DNA of 64,000 nt, from positions 28,423 to 92,422 of the forward strand of contig JAJQEV010000118.1 of NCBI GenBank assembly GCA_021201475.1, read 5' to 3'. The notes beneath the pieces were generated by a model. It did no database searches and was not told the origin of the DNA. It saw nothing but the letters and a program-made list of their open reading frames with translations. The first letter of the stretch is position 1. Every line of letters begins with the position of its first letter. Origin of the DNA: Clostridiales bacterium. GTDB taxonomy: Bacteria; Bacillota; Clostridia; Oscillospirales; Oscillospiraceae. The position numbers were made by a program, and so were the translations under genes. Below, piece after piece: positions 7,027 to 16,814 of the stretch.

Positions 7027-9093
7027 TTATTCGTCTGCGTCGCCCTCCGGGGCATCCTCCCCCGTCGGGGCACTGTCCCCCTCCGGGAGCTGCTGCTTCG
7101 GCTTTTCATCCAGCATATGCACCACCCGGGCCGCCGGCTCTACGCCGGTGGAGGTAATGCGGGCCTGGGCCCGCCGCTCGGCGGAGGTCGGTTCCGCCTG
7201 TTCCGGGTCGCGCCCTTCCAGGATGGCGGTCATCTCCGCGCCGGTGATGGTCTCCTTTTTCAGCAGGTAGGCGGCGATTTTGTCCAGCATATCCCGGTTT
7301 TCCTTCAGGATTTCAATGGCCTCCTGATAGGCGTTGTTCATCAGGGTGCAAATCTCCTCATCGGCTACGGCGGCAGTGTCCTGGGCGCAGTCCATGCCAT
7401 AGCTGCCGTCCAGATACTGGCTGCGGACAGTGGCGAGGCCCATGACGCCAAACTTGTCGCTCATGCCGTACATGGTGACCATTTTCCGGGCCATGTCGGT
7501 GGCCCGCTCGATGTCGTTGGCGGCGCCGGTGGTCATGGTGCCGAATACCAGCCATTCGGCGGCCCGGCCGCCCAGGAAGGTGCGCAGGTCGGCCAGCAGC
7601 TCCTCCTTATCCTCCAGGAGCTTCTCCTCCTCCGGGGTCTGCATGGTGTAGCCCAGAGCGCCCTGGGTGTGGGGGACGATGGTGATTTTGGAGACGGGGG
7701 TGGTGTTCTTCTGCTTGGCGGCTACCAGGGCGTGGCCCACCTCGTGGTAGGCGATGAGCTTCTTCTCCTTCTCCGTCAGCACGGTGCCCTTCTTCTCCGC
7801 ACCGGCGATGACCAGCTCAAAGGAGACCAGCAGGTCGTTCTGGTTTACCGCTTGGCGGCCCATACGGACGGCCCGCAGGGCGGCCTCGTTCACCAGGTTA
7901 GCCAGGTCTGCGCCCACGGAGCCTGCGGTGGCCTGGGCGATTTTGTTCAGGTCCACGTCCTCCGCCAGCTTGATTTTACGGGTATGCACCTGGAGGGTGG
8001 CCAGGCGGCCCGCCAGGTTGGGCCGATCCACGGTGATACGGCGGTCAAACCGGCCGGGGCGGAGCAGCGCCTTGTCCAGCACCTCCGGGCGGTTGGTGGC
8101 CCCCAGGACGATGACGCCCTTGGTGGGGTCGAAGCCGTCCAGCTCGGCCAGCAGCTGGTTCAGGGTCTGCTCCCGCTCGTCATTGCCGCCCATGCGGTTA
8201 TCCCGGTTCTTGCCGATGGTGTCGATTTCGTCAATGAAGATGATACAGGGGGCCATCTTGGCGGCCTCCTTGAACAGGTCACGGACGCGGCTCGCGCCCA
8301 CGCCCACATACATCTCCACAAAGTCCGAGCCGGAGATGGAGAAGAAGGGCACCTTGGCCTCGCCTGCCACGGCCTTGGCCAGCAGGGTCTTGCCGGTGCC
8401 GGGGGAGCCCACCAGCAGCGCGCCCTTGGGCAGTTTTGCGCCGATGGCGGTGTACTTGCCGGGGTTATGCAGGAAGTCGATGATCTCCTCCAGGCTCTCC
8501 TTGGCCTCGTCCTGCCCGGCCACGTCCTGAAAGGTGACGCCGGTTTCCTTCTCCACATACATCTTGGCGTTGGAGCGGCCCACGTTGCCGATGCCGCTGC
8601 CCATGCGGCTGCTCATCATGCGGAACAGCAGCAGCATAGCCCCCACCATCAGGGCTATGGGGAGGATATAGTTGACCAGGAAGTAGACAATGCCGCTGCT
8701 GGACTGATACGGCGTGCCGAAGACCACGCCATGCTCCTCCAGAAGCAGGGTGAAGTCGGTATAGCTCACCGGCGCGGTATAGAGGACGGGCATCGTGATG
8801 CTGGATACATCCACTGTGCCGTCATCCGCGTAATAGCTCTCCAGCCAGGCCTGCTCCCCTTCTTCGGTCAGCGTGATGGTGTACTTGCCGGACTCCATGG
8901 TGACGGACTCCACCTGGTCGGATTTCACCAGGGAAATCAGCTCACTGAACTGAATCTCCACACTGCCGGTGTCGGACATGGATCCGGAAACGGCATAGAC
9001 CGCCCCCAGCAGCACCAGCGCCCAGACGAGGACCGTAATGATGCCAACAATGGTGCGGCGCTGATTGTTTTTGTTATTCTTATCGTTCTTCAA
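7027..9093 (-). CDS. ftsH: FtsH-family ATP-dependent zinc metalloprotease (copy 1)
   Basis: Membrane-anchored AAA protease that degrades membrane and regulatory proteins. About 688 residues: membrane segment near residues 15-35 ([16 protein letters not shown]), extracytoplasmic part, second membrane segment before residue 200, AAA domain with Walker A GSPGTGKT (the usual second residue is Pro), Walker [20 protein letters not shown], then protease [11 protein letters not shown] with HExxH near residue 447. The C-terminus is Pro- and acid-rich. A TTG start at 9093 is chosen because AAGAAGG lies seven bases before it and it begins right before the membrane anchor; an ATG at 9120 is the alternative but lacks a good ribosome site. 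A second FtsH is encoded at 22.7-24.5 kb. Confidence 0.9.
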   Translation of the reverse strand: MKNDKNNKNNQRRTIVGIITVLVWALVLLGAVYAVSGSMSDTGSVEIQFSELISLVKSDQVESVTMESGKYTITLTEEGEQAWLESYYADDGTVDVSSITMPVLYTAPVSYTDFTLLLEEHGVVFGTPYQSSSGIVYFLVNYILPIALMVGAMLLLFRMMSSRMGSGIGNVGRSNAKMYVEKETGVTFQDVAGQDEAKESLEEIIDFLHNPGKYTAIGAKLPKGALLVGSPGTGKTLLAKAVAGEAKVPFFSISGSDFVEMYVGVGASRVRDLFKEAAKMAPCIIFIDEIDTIGKNRDNRMGGNDEREQTLNQLLAELDGFDPTKGVIVLGATNRPEVLDKALLRPGRFDRRITVDRPNLAGRLATLQVHTRKIKLAEDVDLNKIAQATAGSVGADLANLVNEAALRAVRMGRQAVNQNDLLVSFELVIAGAEKKGTVLTEKEKKLIAYHEVGHALVAAKQKNTTPVSKITIVPHTQGALGYTMQTPEEEKLLEDKEELLADLRTFLGGRAAEWLVFGTMTTGAANDIERATDMARKMVTMYGMSDKFGVMGLATVRSQYLDGSYGMDCAQDTAAVADEEICTLMNNAYQEAIEILKENRDMLDKIAAYLLKKETITGAEMTAILEGRDPEQAEPTSAERRAQARITSTGVEPAARVVHMLDEKPKQQLPEGDSAPTGEDAPEGDADE

Positions 9094-9347
9094 GTTGAAA
9101 CCTTCTTCCGGGAAAACCATAAACAAAGGGTTGGAAGCGGCGGGAATCACCGCTGATTTTCTGCTTGCTCTTGAATATACCACAAAAAGATAGGAAATAC
9201 AAGAAATGACCCGTGAATAATCTGTAAAATTGAGGAATGTTTTTCAGATTACGCTTTCTTCACGGGGCAAACTGTGTTATAATGCCTCTGTAGGGCCTGG
9301 TTCGGGAGGCTGCCCGGCAGGCCGCGTTTTGGAAAGGAAGAAACCGG

Positions 9348-10226
9348 ATGAATCAGGAAAAGCGCCCGTCCAGAGGGCGGGAAGCGCAGAAGTCAGGCCA
9401 TCGCCCGCCCCGCAGGCAGCGGGAGGAGCGTGACCGCAGGGATTCGGAGCGGCGGGACGGCCAGCCCAGGCGTCAGCCCTCCGAGGCGGAGGCGGACGGC
9501 ATCATTGAAGGGCGCAACGCCGTAATGGAGGCCCTGCGGGCCGGGGTGCCTCTGGATAAGGTTTATATCGCCAAGGGGGAGACGGACTCCACCCTGAGCT
9601 ATCTCACCGCCAAAGCCAAAGAGAGCGGCGCGGTGGTGGTGGACGCTGACCGCCGGAAGCTGGACGCCATGTCCCGCACCCACTCCCACCAGGGGGTCAT
9701 TGCCCTGACCGCCGTGCGGGAGTATGCGGACGTGGACGATATCCTCCGCGCCGCAGAGGAGAAGGGAGAGCCGCCCCTCATCGTGGTGTGCGACGAGCTA
9801 TCCGACCCCCACAACCTGGGCGCGGTCATTCGGACGGCGGAGTGCGCCGGGGCCCACGGCGTCATCATCCCCAAGCGCAGGAGCGCCGGGCTGACGGCGG
9901 TGGTGGCCAAGACCAGCGCCGGGGCGGTCAGCTATGTGCCGGTGGCCCGGGTGTCCAACCTGACGGCCACCCTGAACGACCTGAAGCGGAAGGGCGTTTG
10001 GATCTTCGGCGCGGAGGCCGACGGGGAGACCCCCCTCTATCAGGCGGACCTCAAAGGGGCGGCGGCCATCGTCATTGGCAGCGAGGGCTTCGGGATGAAC
10101 CGCCTTGTGCGGGAGTGCTGCGATTTTACGGTCAGTATTCCCATGAAGGGGCAGGTCAATTCTCTGAATGCGTCGGCGTCGGCAGCCATCCTGCTGTACG
10201 AGGCGGTGCGCCAGCGCCTCGGGTGA
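9348..10226 (+). CDS. rlmB: 23S rRNA (guanosine-2'-O-)-methyltransferase, TrmH/RlmB family
   Basis: SPOUT methyltransferase, 292 residues. An N-terminal basic low-complexity stretch (residues 1-45, rich in Arg) precedes the substrate-binding domain (IIEGRNAVMEALRAGVPLDKV) and the SPOUT domain with DPHNLGAVIRTAECAGAHG, IVIGSEGFGM and IPMKGQVNSLNASASAAI, the SAM-binding knot of RlmB. RlmB modifies G2251 of 23S rRNA. The basic N-terminal extension is common in Clostridial members. The ATG follows GGAAAGGAAG. The upstream region is shared with the divergent ftsH. A TATAAT at 9278-9283 may be its -10. Confidence 0.9.
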   Translation: MNQEKRPSRGREAQKSGHRPPRRQREERDRRDSERRDGQPRRQPSEAEADGIIEGRNAVMEALRAGVPLDKVYIAKGETDSTLSYLTAKAKESGAVVVDADRRKLDAMSRTHSHQGVIALTAVREYADVDDILRAAEEKGEPPLIVVCDELSDPHNLGAVIRTAECAGAHGVIIPKRRSAGLTAVVAKTSAGAVSYVPVARVSNLTATLNDLKRKGVWIFGAEADGETPLYQADLKGAAAIVIGSEGFGMNRLVRECCDFTVSIPMKGQVNSLNASASAAILLYEAVRQRLG

Positions 10227-10297
10227 CGACGCAGGTCTATGGGGCGGCTGCGGCCCCTGCGGAGAACTTCGGAATGAGATTGTGATAAGGTGGGCTG

Positions 10298-12574
10298 ATG
10301 GGAATGAAGGAACAGCATGAAACGGAAACTCCCGAAGAGAAGCTGGAGCAGACCAAATGGAACACCGTGGATGAGCTGAACGATGTGGAGAAGCTGATGC
10401 ACACCGGCGCGGTGCCCAACGAGACGGCCTATGAGCTGGACGACATCATCCGGGAGTATGCCGATACAGACGCCGTCACGCCGGAAGCCGCCGAGACCCG
10501 GATGGAGGAGATCGAGAAGCGGCTCCAGGACGACTTCCCCCAGGAGCAGCCTGTGTCGAGCGGCTCCGGGGAGCCTGTGGACCCGGATGAGACAAGACGG
10601 TTCATTCAGCAGCAGGTCTCTGAGGCCATCGAGCCGGAGGAGCAGCCTACCCTCTGGCAGCGGCTGTTCCACCGGAAGAAGCAGACAGCCGCGCCGGAGG
10701 AGGCGGAGGATGTGGACAATGTGCTCTCCATGCCCGCCGACCCGCTGCACCCCATCAAGCAGACGCTGAACGCGGTGCAGGACAAGGCCAACGACTTTGC
10801 GGACAATATGTTCCGCAGCGAGAAGCAGGACGAGCAGACCCGCCTGGAGGAGCGCTACACCCCCGGCACGGACCAGGAGGAGGCACCCCCCGCAAAGCCC
10901 CAGAAGCCCAGACGGGTGAAGCAGCGGGAGGCGGCCCCCGACCTGAACGTAGAGGATTTGGCCCAGCGGTACCGCACCGGGCTGGACTCCCTGGGAATGC
11001 GGATTTGGATGGTGCTGGTCATCGCCATCGTACTGACCGCGCTGGCGCTGGCCCAGGAACTGGGCTGGCCATTGCCCGCTGTGCTGACGGAAAACCCCAG
11101 GATGCTGGCGGGTTGCCTGACCTGGGGGCTGGCGCTGGCCGCCGTGCTGGGGCTGGATGTACTTTGGCTGGGGCTCAGCGCCCCGGTGCGGCGCTGCACC
11201 GGCCTGCACACCATGACGGCGGCGGCGGTTCTCGCCACGCTGCTGGACGGCGTCTTTTACGCTGTGCTGGGGCGGGAGGGGCCGCTGCCGCTGGCGGGGC
11301 TGGCTGCCCTCAGCCTGTTTGGCGCCATGTGGGGTGCCTATGACCGGAAGAAGGCCCTTTACATCTCCTGCCACACCGTCTCCGGTACGGCGGAGCCCTA
11401 CCGCGTGACGCTGGATGAGGACAAGTGGGACGGCACTCCCGCCTTTGACAAGGAGGCTGGCTCCACCATGGGCTTTGGCAGCCAGATTCAGAGCATGGAC
11501 GGCTCCACCAGGATCTGCCGCATTATCGTCCCCGTCCTGCTGCTCGGGGCGGTGGTGCTGGCCGTCGTTGCGACGGTGGTCAGCGGGGAGCGAAGCCTGC
11601 TGCTGTGGTGCCTGTCCACGGTGCTGGTGACGGCGTCGCCGGTGTCCTCTCTCCTGATTTACGGGCAGCCGCTGCTGCGGGTGACCCGCCGTCTGGATCG
11701 CTTTGGCGCGGTGCTGGCGGGCTGGGACGGCGCGGAGAGTATGTCCGGTCAGGCCAATATTTTGATTAAGGATGAGGATTTGTTCCCGGCGGGCTGCGTC
11801 ACCATCACCGATGTGCGCTATTTTGGCGACGTATCTGAGGAGCGGGTGGTGGCCTGCACCGCCTCCATGCTCCGCAGCGCGGGCAGCGGCCTTGCGGGCC
11901 TCTTTGAGGATTTGCTGAAGCTGCAGGGCGGCTTCTGCCGCACGGTGAAGGATCTGGAATGCAGCGAGGCCGGCGGCCTCAGCGCCACCATCCGTGACGA
12001 CAACGTGCTGGTGGGTACGGACGGCTTTATGACGGTGAACCGTATCCCGCTGGAGGGCTACCGGGTGCGCTCTGCCGTGTACTGCGCCATCAACCGGGAA
12101 ATCGTGGGGATGTTCAAGCTGGAGTATACCCCCTCCCACTATGTGAAGCCCGCCCTGCGGGAGCTGATTCGCTCCGGCGTATCGCCGGTGCTGGCCACCC
12201 GGGATTTCAACATCACCCCCGGCACCTTGCAGCGGTACGATCTGCCCGCTGACCAGATGGAGTACCCCCCCATCAGGCGGCGGCGGGAGCTGTCCCAGCC
12301 CGGCCAGACCCATAACGAGGTGCTGGGCGCGCTGCTGCTGCGGGAGGGCCTGGGCGCCTTCTCCGATGCCGTAGTAGGCGGACGGCGGCTGTGCAGCCTG
12401 GTGCGCATCAACACCATACTGGCCCTGCTGGCCTCGGTGGTAGGCATCCTGATGGCCGCCTACCTGACCAGCCAGCTGGCCTTCGCGTCGCTGACGGTGG
12501 TCAACCTGCTGACCTTCCTGGTGTTGTGGCTGGTGCCGGAGCTGCTGATTGCCGGATTTGCGGACAAGTTTTAG
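10298..12574 (+). CDS. Large membrane protein resembling a P-type ATPase without the catalytic Asp
   Basis: 758 residues. Residues 1-215 are charged and acidic with no membrane segment. Several membrane helices follow (RIWMVLVIAIVLTALALA, LAGCLTWGLALAAVLGLDV, and more near 330, 415 and 445), with two or three at the C-terminus (LLASVVGILMAAYL, LTFLVLWLVPELLIAG). The order of helices, actuator-like region, cytoplasmic domain and terminal helices recalls a P-type ATPase. The helix VLVTASPVSSLLIYGQPLL matches the position of the CPC helix, but where DKTGT should follow the protein reads ANILIKDEDLFP. So it is probably catalytically dead. The start is supported by AAGGTGGG. It is followed 14 bases later by the GT8 gene, suggesting an envelope-related operon. 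Function unknown. Confidence 0.7.
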   Translation: MGMKEQHETETPEEKLEQTKWNTVDELNDVEKLMHTGAVPNETAYELDDIIREYADTDAVTPEAAETRMEEIEKRLQDDFPQEQPVSSGSGEPVDPDETRRFIQQQVSEAIEPEEQPTLWQRLFHRKKQTAAPEEAEDVDNVLSMPADPLHPIKQTLNAVQDKANDFADNMFRSEKQDEQTRLEERYTPGTDQEEAPPAKPQKPRRVKQREAAPDLNVEDLAQRYRTGLDSLGMRIWMVLVIAIVLTALALAQELGWPLPAVLTENPRMLAGCLTWGLALAAVLGLDVLWLGLSAPVRRCTGLHTMTAAAVLATLLDGVFYAVLGREGPLPLAGLAALSLFGAMWGAYDRKKALYISCHTVSGTAEPYRVTLDEDKWDGTPAFDKEAGSTMGFGSQIQSMDGSTRICRIIVPVLLLGAVVLAVVATVVSGERSLLLWCLSTVLVTASPVSSLLIYGQPLLRVTRRLDRFGAVLAGWDGAESMSGQANILIKDEDLFPAGCVTITDVRYFGDVSEERVVACTASMLRSAGSGLAGLFEDLLKLQGGFCRTVKDLECSEAGGLSATIRDDNVLVGTDGFMTVNRIPLEGYRVRSAVYCAINREIVGMFKLEYTPSHYVKPALRELIRSGVSPVLATRDFNITPGTLQRYDLPADQMEYPPIRRRRELSQPGQTHNEVLGALLLREGLGAFSDAVVGGRRLCSLVRINTILALLASVVGILMAAYLTSQLAFASLTVVNLLTFLVLWLVPELLIAGFADKF

Positions 12575-12588
12575 ACCGGAGGATGTCG

Positions 12589-13464
12589 ATGGAACTGTCG
12601 CCGATGAATATCCTGGTCACGCTGGACGAAGCCTACCTGCCCAGGCTGCGGGTGCTGCTGACCTCTTTATACCTGACGGACCCGGAGCAGCCGGTGGAGC
12701 TGTATCTGCTCCACCGCGCCATCCCGGAGGGGGCGCTGGAGCGGCTGGCGGGGCAGCTTCGCCCGCTGCACTACCGCCTCCACCCGATAATGGTGGAGGA
12801 AGCGCTGTTCGCGGAGGCGCCGGTGTCCAAGCGCTATCCCCAGGAGATGTATTACCGCCTGCTGGCGGGGCAGCTGCTGCCCCAGGCGCTGAAGCGGGTG
12901 CTGTACCTGGACCCTGACCTGCTGGTCATCAACCCCGTCCGCCCCCTGTGGGAGCTGGATTTGCAGGGCAAGCTGTTTGCGGCGGCGGCCCACACCCACA
13001 AGACGGAACTGAGCAACACGGTGAACAACCTCCGTCTCGGCACCGAGCATAAATACTACAACTCCGGCGTGCTGGTCATTGACCTGGACCAGTGCCGGAA
13101 AAAGGTTCAGCCGGAGGACGTGTTCCAGTACGCTCAGGCGCACGCCAGCGACCTGGTGTTGCCCGACCAGGATATCCTGAACTGTCTGTACGGCAGGGAA
13201 ACGCTGGAGTTGGACGATTACCTCTGGAACTATGACGCCCGGAAGTTCCGGGATTACTACCTGCGCAGCGGCGGGGAATCCACCGTGGCATGGGTGATGC
13301 GGTACACCGCCATTCTTCACTTCTGCGGCAAGGCCAAGCCCTGGAACCCCCGGTACCGCCACCGGTTCGGCGTGCTGTACCAGCACTATATGGTCATGGC
13401 GAACCGGCTGCTGGGGGAAGAGCGTCTTGGAAGCGCCGGAGCTTTCCCTGGAGGAGTGCTGTGA
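12589..13464 (+). CDS. Glycosyltransferase family 8
   Basis: 291 residues. GT8 retaining glycosyltransferase fold: MNILVTLDEAYLPRLRVLL at the N-terminus, RVLYLDPDLLVINPVRPLW with the DxD metal site, YYNSGVLVIDLDQCR, PDQDILNCLYG, and the C-terminal HFCGKAKPW. It would transfer a sugar from a nucleotide sugar to a cell-surface glycan or lipid; the acceptor cannot be told. The ATG at 12589 has GGAGG six bases upstream; an ATG at 12604 is an alternative. It follows the P-type-like gene by 14 bases and ends just before a strong terminator. Confidence 0.88.
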   Translation: MELSPMNILVTLDEAYLPRLRVLLTSLYLTDPEQPVELYLLHRAIPEGALERLAGQLRPLHYRLHPIMVEEALFAEAPVSKRYPQEMYYRLLAGQLLPQALKRVLYLDPDLLVINPVRPLWELDLQGKLFAAAAHTHKTELSNTVNNLRLGTEHKYYNSGVLVIDLDQCRKKVQPEDVFQYAQAHASDLVLPDQDILNCLYGRETLELDDYLWNYDARKFRDYYLRSGGESTVAWVMRYTAILHFCGKAKPWNPRYRHRFGVLYQHYMVMANRLLGEERLGSAGAFPGGVL

Positions 13465-13477
13465 AACGGAATAGGGT

Positions 13478-13524
13478 TAAAAAACGCATCGGTGACGGGA
13501 AGCCGTCACCGATGCGTTTTTTTG
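13478..13524 (+). terminator. Terminator after the GT8 operon
   Basis: AAACGCATCGGTGACGG pairs with CCGTCACCGATGCGTTT around a GAAG loop, followed by T's. Very strong stem. Confidence 0.93.
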
Positions 13525-13620
13525 CAAATAGTTCCAGGCACGTCCCCAACAGCACCGGGCATACTACTTCTGCGTTCCGAACAAGGTACATCATCACCAA
13601 ACGCGGAACCGGGGGGAGTG

Positions 13621-14490
13621 ATGACCATGAGCAGGAAGAGAAACCGCTGGGCCAGGCGGTTGGGCCTGACCCTGTGCGCCTGCCTGACGGCGTGGGTGCT
13701 GACCGGGCGGGCGCTGGCCGATGACGGGGAGGAGGATGCCTCCGGCGTGGCGGTACCCATCCTGATGTATCATAGTATCTTGGGGTACTATCAGGACAAT
13801 GACTACTGCCTGTCCGCCCGGCAGTTTGAGGGTGACCTGGCCTGGCTGAAAGCCCATGGGTATGAGACGGTGTTCGTCTCCGACCTGGCGGCCTACGTCC
13901 TGGAGGGCGTACCGCTGCCGGAGAAGCCGGTGGTGGTGACGCTGGACGACGGCTTCCTGAACAGCCTGACCACGGTACTGCCTCTGCTGGAGGAGTATGA
14001 CATGAAGGCGGTGGTCTCCGTGGTGGGCAGCTACACAGAGCGGGCCGTGGCAGAGGCTGACCCCAACCCCAATTACGCCTACCTGACCTGGGAGGACATC
14101 CGCACCCTGTCCGCCTCCGGCCGGGTGGAGATCGGCAGCCACACCTGGGATATGCACAGCCTGGACGGCGGCCGGATGGGGGCCGGGAAAGCCCCCGGCG
14201 AGGCGGCGGCGGACTACCGGGCCGCCCTGAGGGATGATTTGGCGCGGCTCCAGACCCTGCTGACAGAGCGCAGCGGCGTCACCCCCACCACCTTCGCCTA
14301 CCCCTACGGGGCCGCCTGTCCGGAGGCCCTGCCGGTCTTGCAGGCGCTGGGCTTCACCGCAGCCCTGACCTGCGAGGAGCATATCAACTGTCTGACAGGC
14401 GACCCCGCCCAGCTCTTCACCCTGGGGCGGTTCAACCGCCCCGCCAACCTGACCACGGAGGACTATATGGCCAGGGTGGGGCTGGAATAG
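13621..14490 (+). CDS. Polysaccharide deacetylase, secreted (NodB domain)
   Basis: 289 residues. N-terminal signal sequence (basic SRKRNRWARRLG, hydrophobic core LTLCACLTAWVL, cleavage near GRALADD). NodB homology domain: ILMYHSI, VVTLDDGFLNS (catalytic Asp and metal Asp), IGSHTWDMHSL (metal-binding H-x3-H variant) and a C-terminal FAYPYGA motif. Predicted carbohydrate esterase family 4 enzyme acting on peptidoglycan or another cell-wall glycan outside the membrane. Start at the ATG after GGGGGGAGTG; ATG at 13627 is an alternative. It is isolated between two terminators. Confidence 0.9.
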   Translation: MTMSRKRNRWARRLGLTLCACLTAWVLTGRALADDGEEDASGVAVPILMYHSILGYYQDNDYCLSARQFEGDLAWLKAHGYETVFVSDLAAYVLEGVPLPEKPVVVTLDDGFLNSLTTVLPLLEEYDMKAVVSVVGSYTERAVAEADPNPNYAYLTWEDIRTLSASGRVEIGSHTWDMHSLDGGRMGAGKAPGEAAADYRAALRDDLARLQTLLTERSGVTPTTFAYPYGAACPEALPVLQALGFTAALTCEEHINCLTGDPAQLFTLGRFNRPANLTTEDYMARVGLE

Positions 14491-14501
14491 GATATGAAGC
14501 A

Positions 14502-14534
14502 GCGCGGCGGCACGTCTGTGCCGCCGCGTTTTTG
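14502..14534 (+). terminator. Terminator of the deacetylase gene
   Basis: CGCGGCGGCA pairs with TGCCGCCGCG around CGTCTG, followed by TTTTTG. Confidence 0.88.
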
Positions 14535-14618
14535 TGGCAGAAAACAGCGATTGAAAAATCCCCCTGCCGGTGGTATGATGAAGCAACAGACACGCAAACG
14601 GAGAAAGGAGCGTCCCTC

Positions 14619-15320
14619 ATGCCGGAGCCAACCGCCGCCATGCACATCATCGCCCATATTCACACTGACTTTGCCACCAAGTTCGGCGTCCCCCGGCAGA
14701 GCGGGCTGGTGCCCGCCCTACAGGGGCGCATCGTCTTTACCACGGAGTACCGGGTGCCGGAGGCCGTCCGGGGAATGGAGGGATTCTCCCACATCTGGCT
14801 GATTTGGCAGTTCTCCCAGGCGGTGCGGGAGGGCTGGTCCCCCACGGTGCGGCCACCCCGGCTGGGGGGCAACACGCGGATGGGGGTCTTCGCCACCCGC
14901 TCCCCCTTCCGGCCCAACGCCATCGGCCTGTCCTGCGTCCGGCTGGAGCGGGTGGTGCCGGACACCCCGGAGGGGCCGGTGCTATACGTTTCCGGGGCCG
15001 ACCTGATGGACGGCACCCCCATTTTTGACATCAAGCCCTACCTGCCCTATGCCGACTGCCAGCCCGACGCAGTGGGAGGCTTCGCGGCGCAGCCATGGGA
15101 GCGGGAGCTGACAGTGAACTTCCCGCCGGAGCTTTTGGAGCAGATTCCCCCGGAGAAGCGGGAGGGGCTGGTGGGCGTGCTGGCCCAGGACCCCCGGCCC
15201 TCCTACCAGAAGGACGGGGCGCGGGTGTACGGCTTCACCTTCGCCGGGTATGAGGTGCGCTTCACCGTGGCGGACGGGGTGCTAACCGTGCGGGAGGTCA
15301 AACCAGCAGACCGGCGGTGA
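14619..15320 (+). CDS. trmO: tRNA (N6-threonylcarbamoyladenosine(37)-N6)-methyltransferase TrmO
   Basis: 233 residues, TsaA/YaeB (UPF0066) family. It methylates t6A at position 37 of certain tRNAs using SAM. Family motifs: HIHTDFATKFGVPRQSGLV at the N-terminus, FSHIWLIWQF, RPPRLGGNTRMGVFATRSPFRPN (the signature) and DGTPIFDIKPYLPYAD. The C-terminal part (about residues 150-233) is the extra domain found in longer TrmO proteins. AAAGGAG lies eight bases before the ATG. Its 3' end overlaps the convergent SpoIIM-like gene by 23 bases. Confidence 0.93.
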   Translation: MPEPTAAMHIIAHIHTDFATKFGVPRQSGLVPALQGRIVFTTEYRVPEAVRGMEGFSHIWLIWQFSQAVREGWSPTVRPPRLGGNTRMGVFATRSPFRPNAIGLSCVRLERVVPDTPEGPVLYVSGADLMDGTPIFDIKPYLPYADCQPDAVGGFAAQPWERELTVNFPPELLEQIPPEKREGLVGVLAQDPRPSYQKDGARVYGFTFAGYEVRFTVADGVLTVREVKPADRR

Positions 15321-15930
15321 ATGCCGCCGTGGCCTGGCTCAGCAGGTGGCACAGGGCGGTACCCGCCAGCGCCCCGGCTAGACACAGGCCGCACCAGACC
15401 AGGTAACCCCTGACGGGGAACCCGGCCCGCCTGCTGCTGCGGGCCAGGGCCAGATTCCGGGCATTTCCCCAGCCGGGAATGGCGATGAACAGCAGCGCAG
15501 CGGTGGAGACGGCCTGAGCCAGCCCGAAGAGCAGCAGCGCTGCCAGCACTCCCTCCGCCCCGGCGCAGCTGCCGCAGGCGGACACCACGAAGGAAAACAG
15601 AAACCCCCGCGCCCCCACTACCAGGGGCAGCGCGGGGAAGCCCAGGGGGCACAGCCCCAGCAGCGCGGCGGCGGCAGGCAGCCGAACGGCCCGCCACAGC
15701 AGGCCGCCCCAGCCGGAGCCGCCGGTCTGGGCCTGCAAGACGCCGGTGTAGCCGGTCAGATAGGCTTCCAGGGCGGCCCGGCCCGCCCCGTCCATGCGGT
15801 AGGCGGCGAAGCAGCCGGACAGCACCCCCAGCAGGAAGGCGCACCCTAGGGCCAGAATCGGCTCTGTCAGCCCCTGCTTCGGCAGGCGCCAGACTCGCAG
15901 CGCCCGCCTGCCCTGTTGTTTTACCGCCAC
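15298..15930 (-). CDS. SpoIIM-like integral membrane protein
   Basis: 210 residues with about five hydrophobic segments (ILALGCAFLLGVLSGCF, LPAAAALLGLCPLGFPALPL, GFLFSFVVSACGSCAG, LLLFGLAQAVSTAALLFIAI, and a C-terminal one). Size, first-helix/long-loop/four-helix order and the conserved-looking G-F-L-F-S-F segment fit stage II sporulation protein M, a part of the engulfment complex with SpoIID and SpoIIP. The similarity is by architecture more than by motif, so the name is tentative. Neither spoIID nor spoIIP is near. It is divergent from the ThrE gene pair. Confidence 0.5.
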   Translation of the reverse strand: MAVKQQGRRALRVWRLPKQGLTEPILALGCAFLLGVLSGCFAAYRMDGAGRAALEAYLTGYTGVLQAQTGGSGWGGLLWRAVRLPAAAALLGLCPLGFPALPLVVGARGFLFSFVVSACGSCAGAEGVLAALLLFGLAQAVSTAALLFIAIPGWGNARNLALARSSRRAGFPVRGYLVWCGLCLAGALAGTALCHLLSQATAAFTAGLLV

Positions 15931-16049
15931 TGAGCCGCCCCCTTTTCCCGGACCCGCGGGAAGTCCCGCTGGGACATCCTATGCCTGCCCCGGCGCGGAT
16001 ATGCCCCCGGCGGGCCGGAGGGAGACCATGCAGAAAGAACGTGAGAGAG

Positions 16050-16814
16050 ATGGATAGCAGAGCCGTGTTAGACCTTGCCGGGCTGTCTGGCAAAATCCTG
16101 CTGCAAAGCGGTGCGGAGATTTACCGGGTGCAGGAAACCATGCTCCGCATCATGCGTGCCTGCGGCGTAGAGGACGGCAACGTCTATGTGGTGGCCAACG
16201 GCATCTTTGCCACCGTCCACGAGGGACGGGAGGACGAAGGCTGCCTGGTGCGCCACGTCCCCCTGGGCAGCGTACATCTGGGCTATATCCATGAGGTGAA
16301 CCAAATCTCCCGGGCCATCGAGGCCGGAACCATGACGCCGGAGGAGGCGCTGCGGCGGGTGGAGTCCCTGGACATCCCCGCGGAGCGGACGCTGCTCCAG
16401 GTGTGCGCCTGCGCCATCGGCAGCGGGGCCTTTGCCTTCCTGTTCGGCGGCTCCTGGCAGGACGCCCTGGCCGCCATCCCCATCGGCGTGGCGCTGCAAT
16501 ACTTCCTGCTGTTCGTCGGCCCCCACCTGCGGCGGGGGCTGTCCGGCATGGGCGGTGGGCTGCTGATTACCGTGTGCGCGGACTTGCTGGCCTGGTTCCT
16601 GCCTGTCCTGGGGCGGGATTATATCGTCATCGGCTGCCTGATGCCCCTGGTGCAGGGGGTGTCCTTCACCAACGCCATCCGGGAGTTCTTCAACGGGGAC
16701 TATCTGGCGGGGGTCACGCATATGCTGGACGCCCTGATGGGCGGCGTCTGCATCGCCTGCGGCGTGGCGGCAGGGCTGATGCTGACAGACTGGGTCAGGG
16801 GGTGCTTCCTGTGA
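16050..16814 (+). CDS. Threonine/serine exporter, ThrE N-terminal half (DUF1212)
   Basis: 254 residues. The N-terminal cytoplasmic part (LSGKILLQSGAEIYRVQETM, VYVVANGIFATV) is the DUF1212 signature of the ThrE family, followed by about five membrane helices (VCACAIGSGAFAFLFGG, AIPIGVALQYFLLFVG and others). In many bacteria ThrE is split into two genes, as here; the partner follows with a one-base overlap. Exports threonine or serine by proton exchange in characterised members; the substrate here is inferred. The ATG at 16050 gives the family start; a GTG nine bases upstream is possible. Confidence 0.85.
   Translation: MDSRAVLDLAGLSGKILLQSGAEIYRVQETMLRIMRACGVEDGNVYVVANGIFATVHEGREDEGCLVRHVPLGSVHLGYIHEVNQISRAIEAGTMTPEEALRRVESLDIPAERTLLQVCACAIGSGAFAFLFGGSWQDALAAIPIGVALQYFLLFVGPHLRRGLSGMGGGLLITVCADLLAWFLPVLGRDYIVIGCLMPLVQGVSFTNAIREFFNGDYLAGVTHMLDALMGGVCIACGVAAGLMLTDWVRGCFL

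Noticed and set aside
6859..9156. 765-residue open frame on the plus strand opposite ftsH copy 1
   Set aside because: Shadow of the AAA protease gene. The repetitive His/Gly/Val composition is typical of antisense frames in GC-rich DNA.
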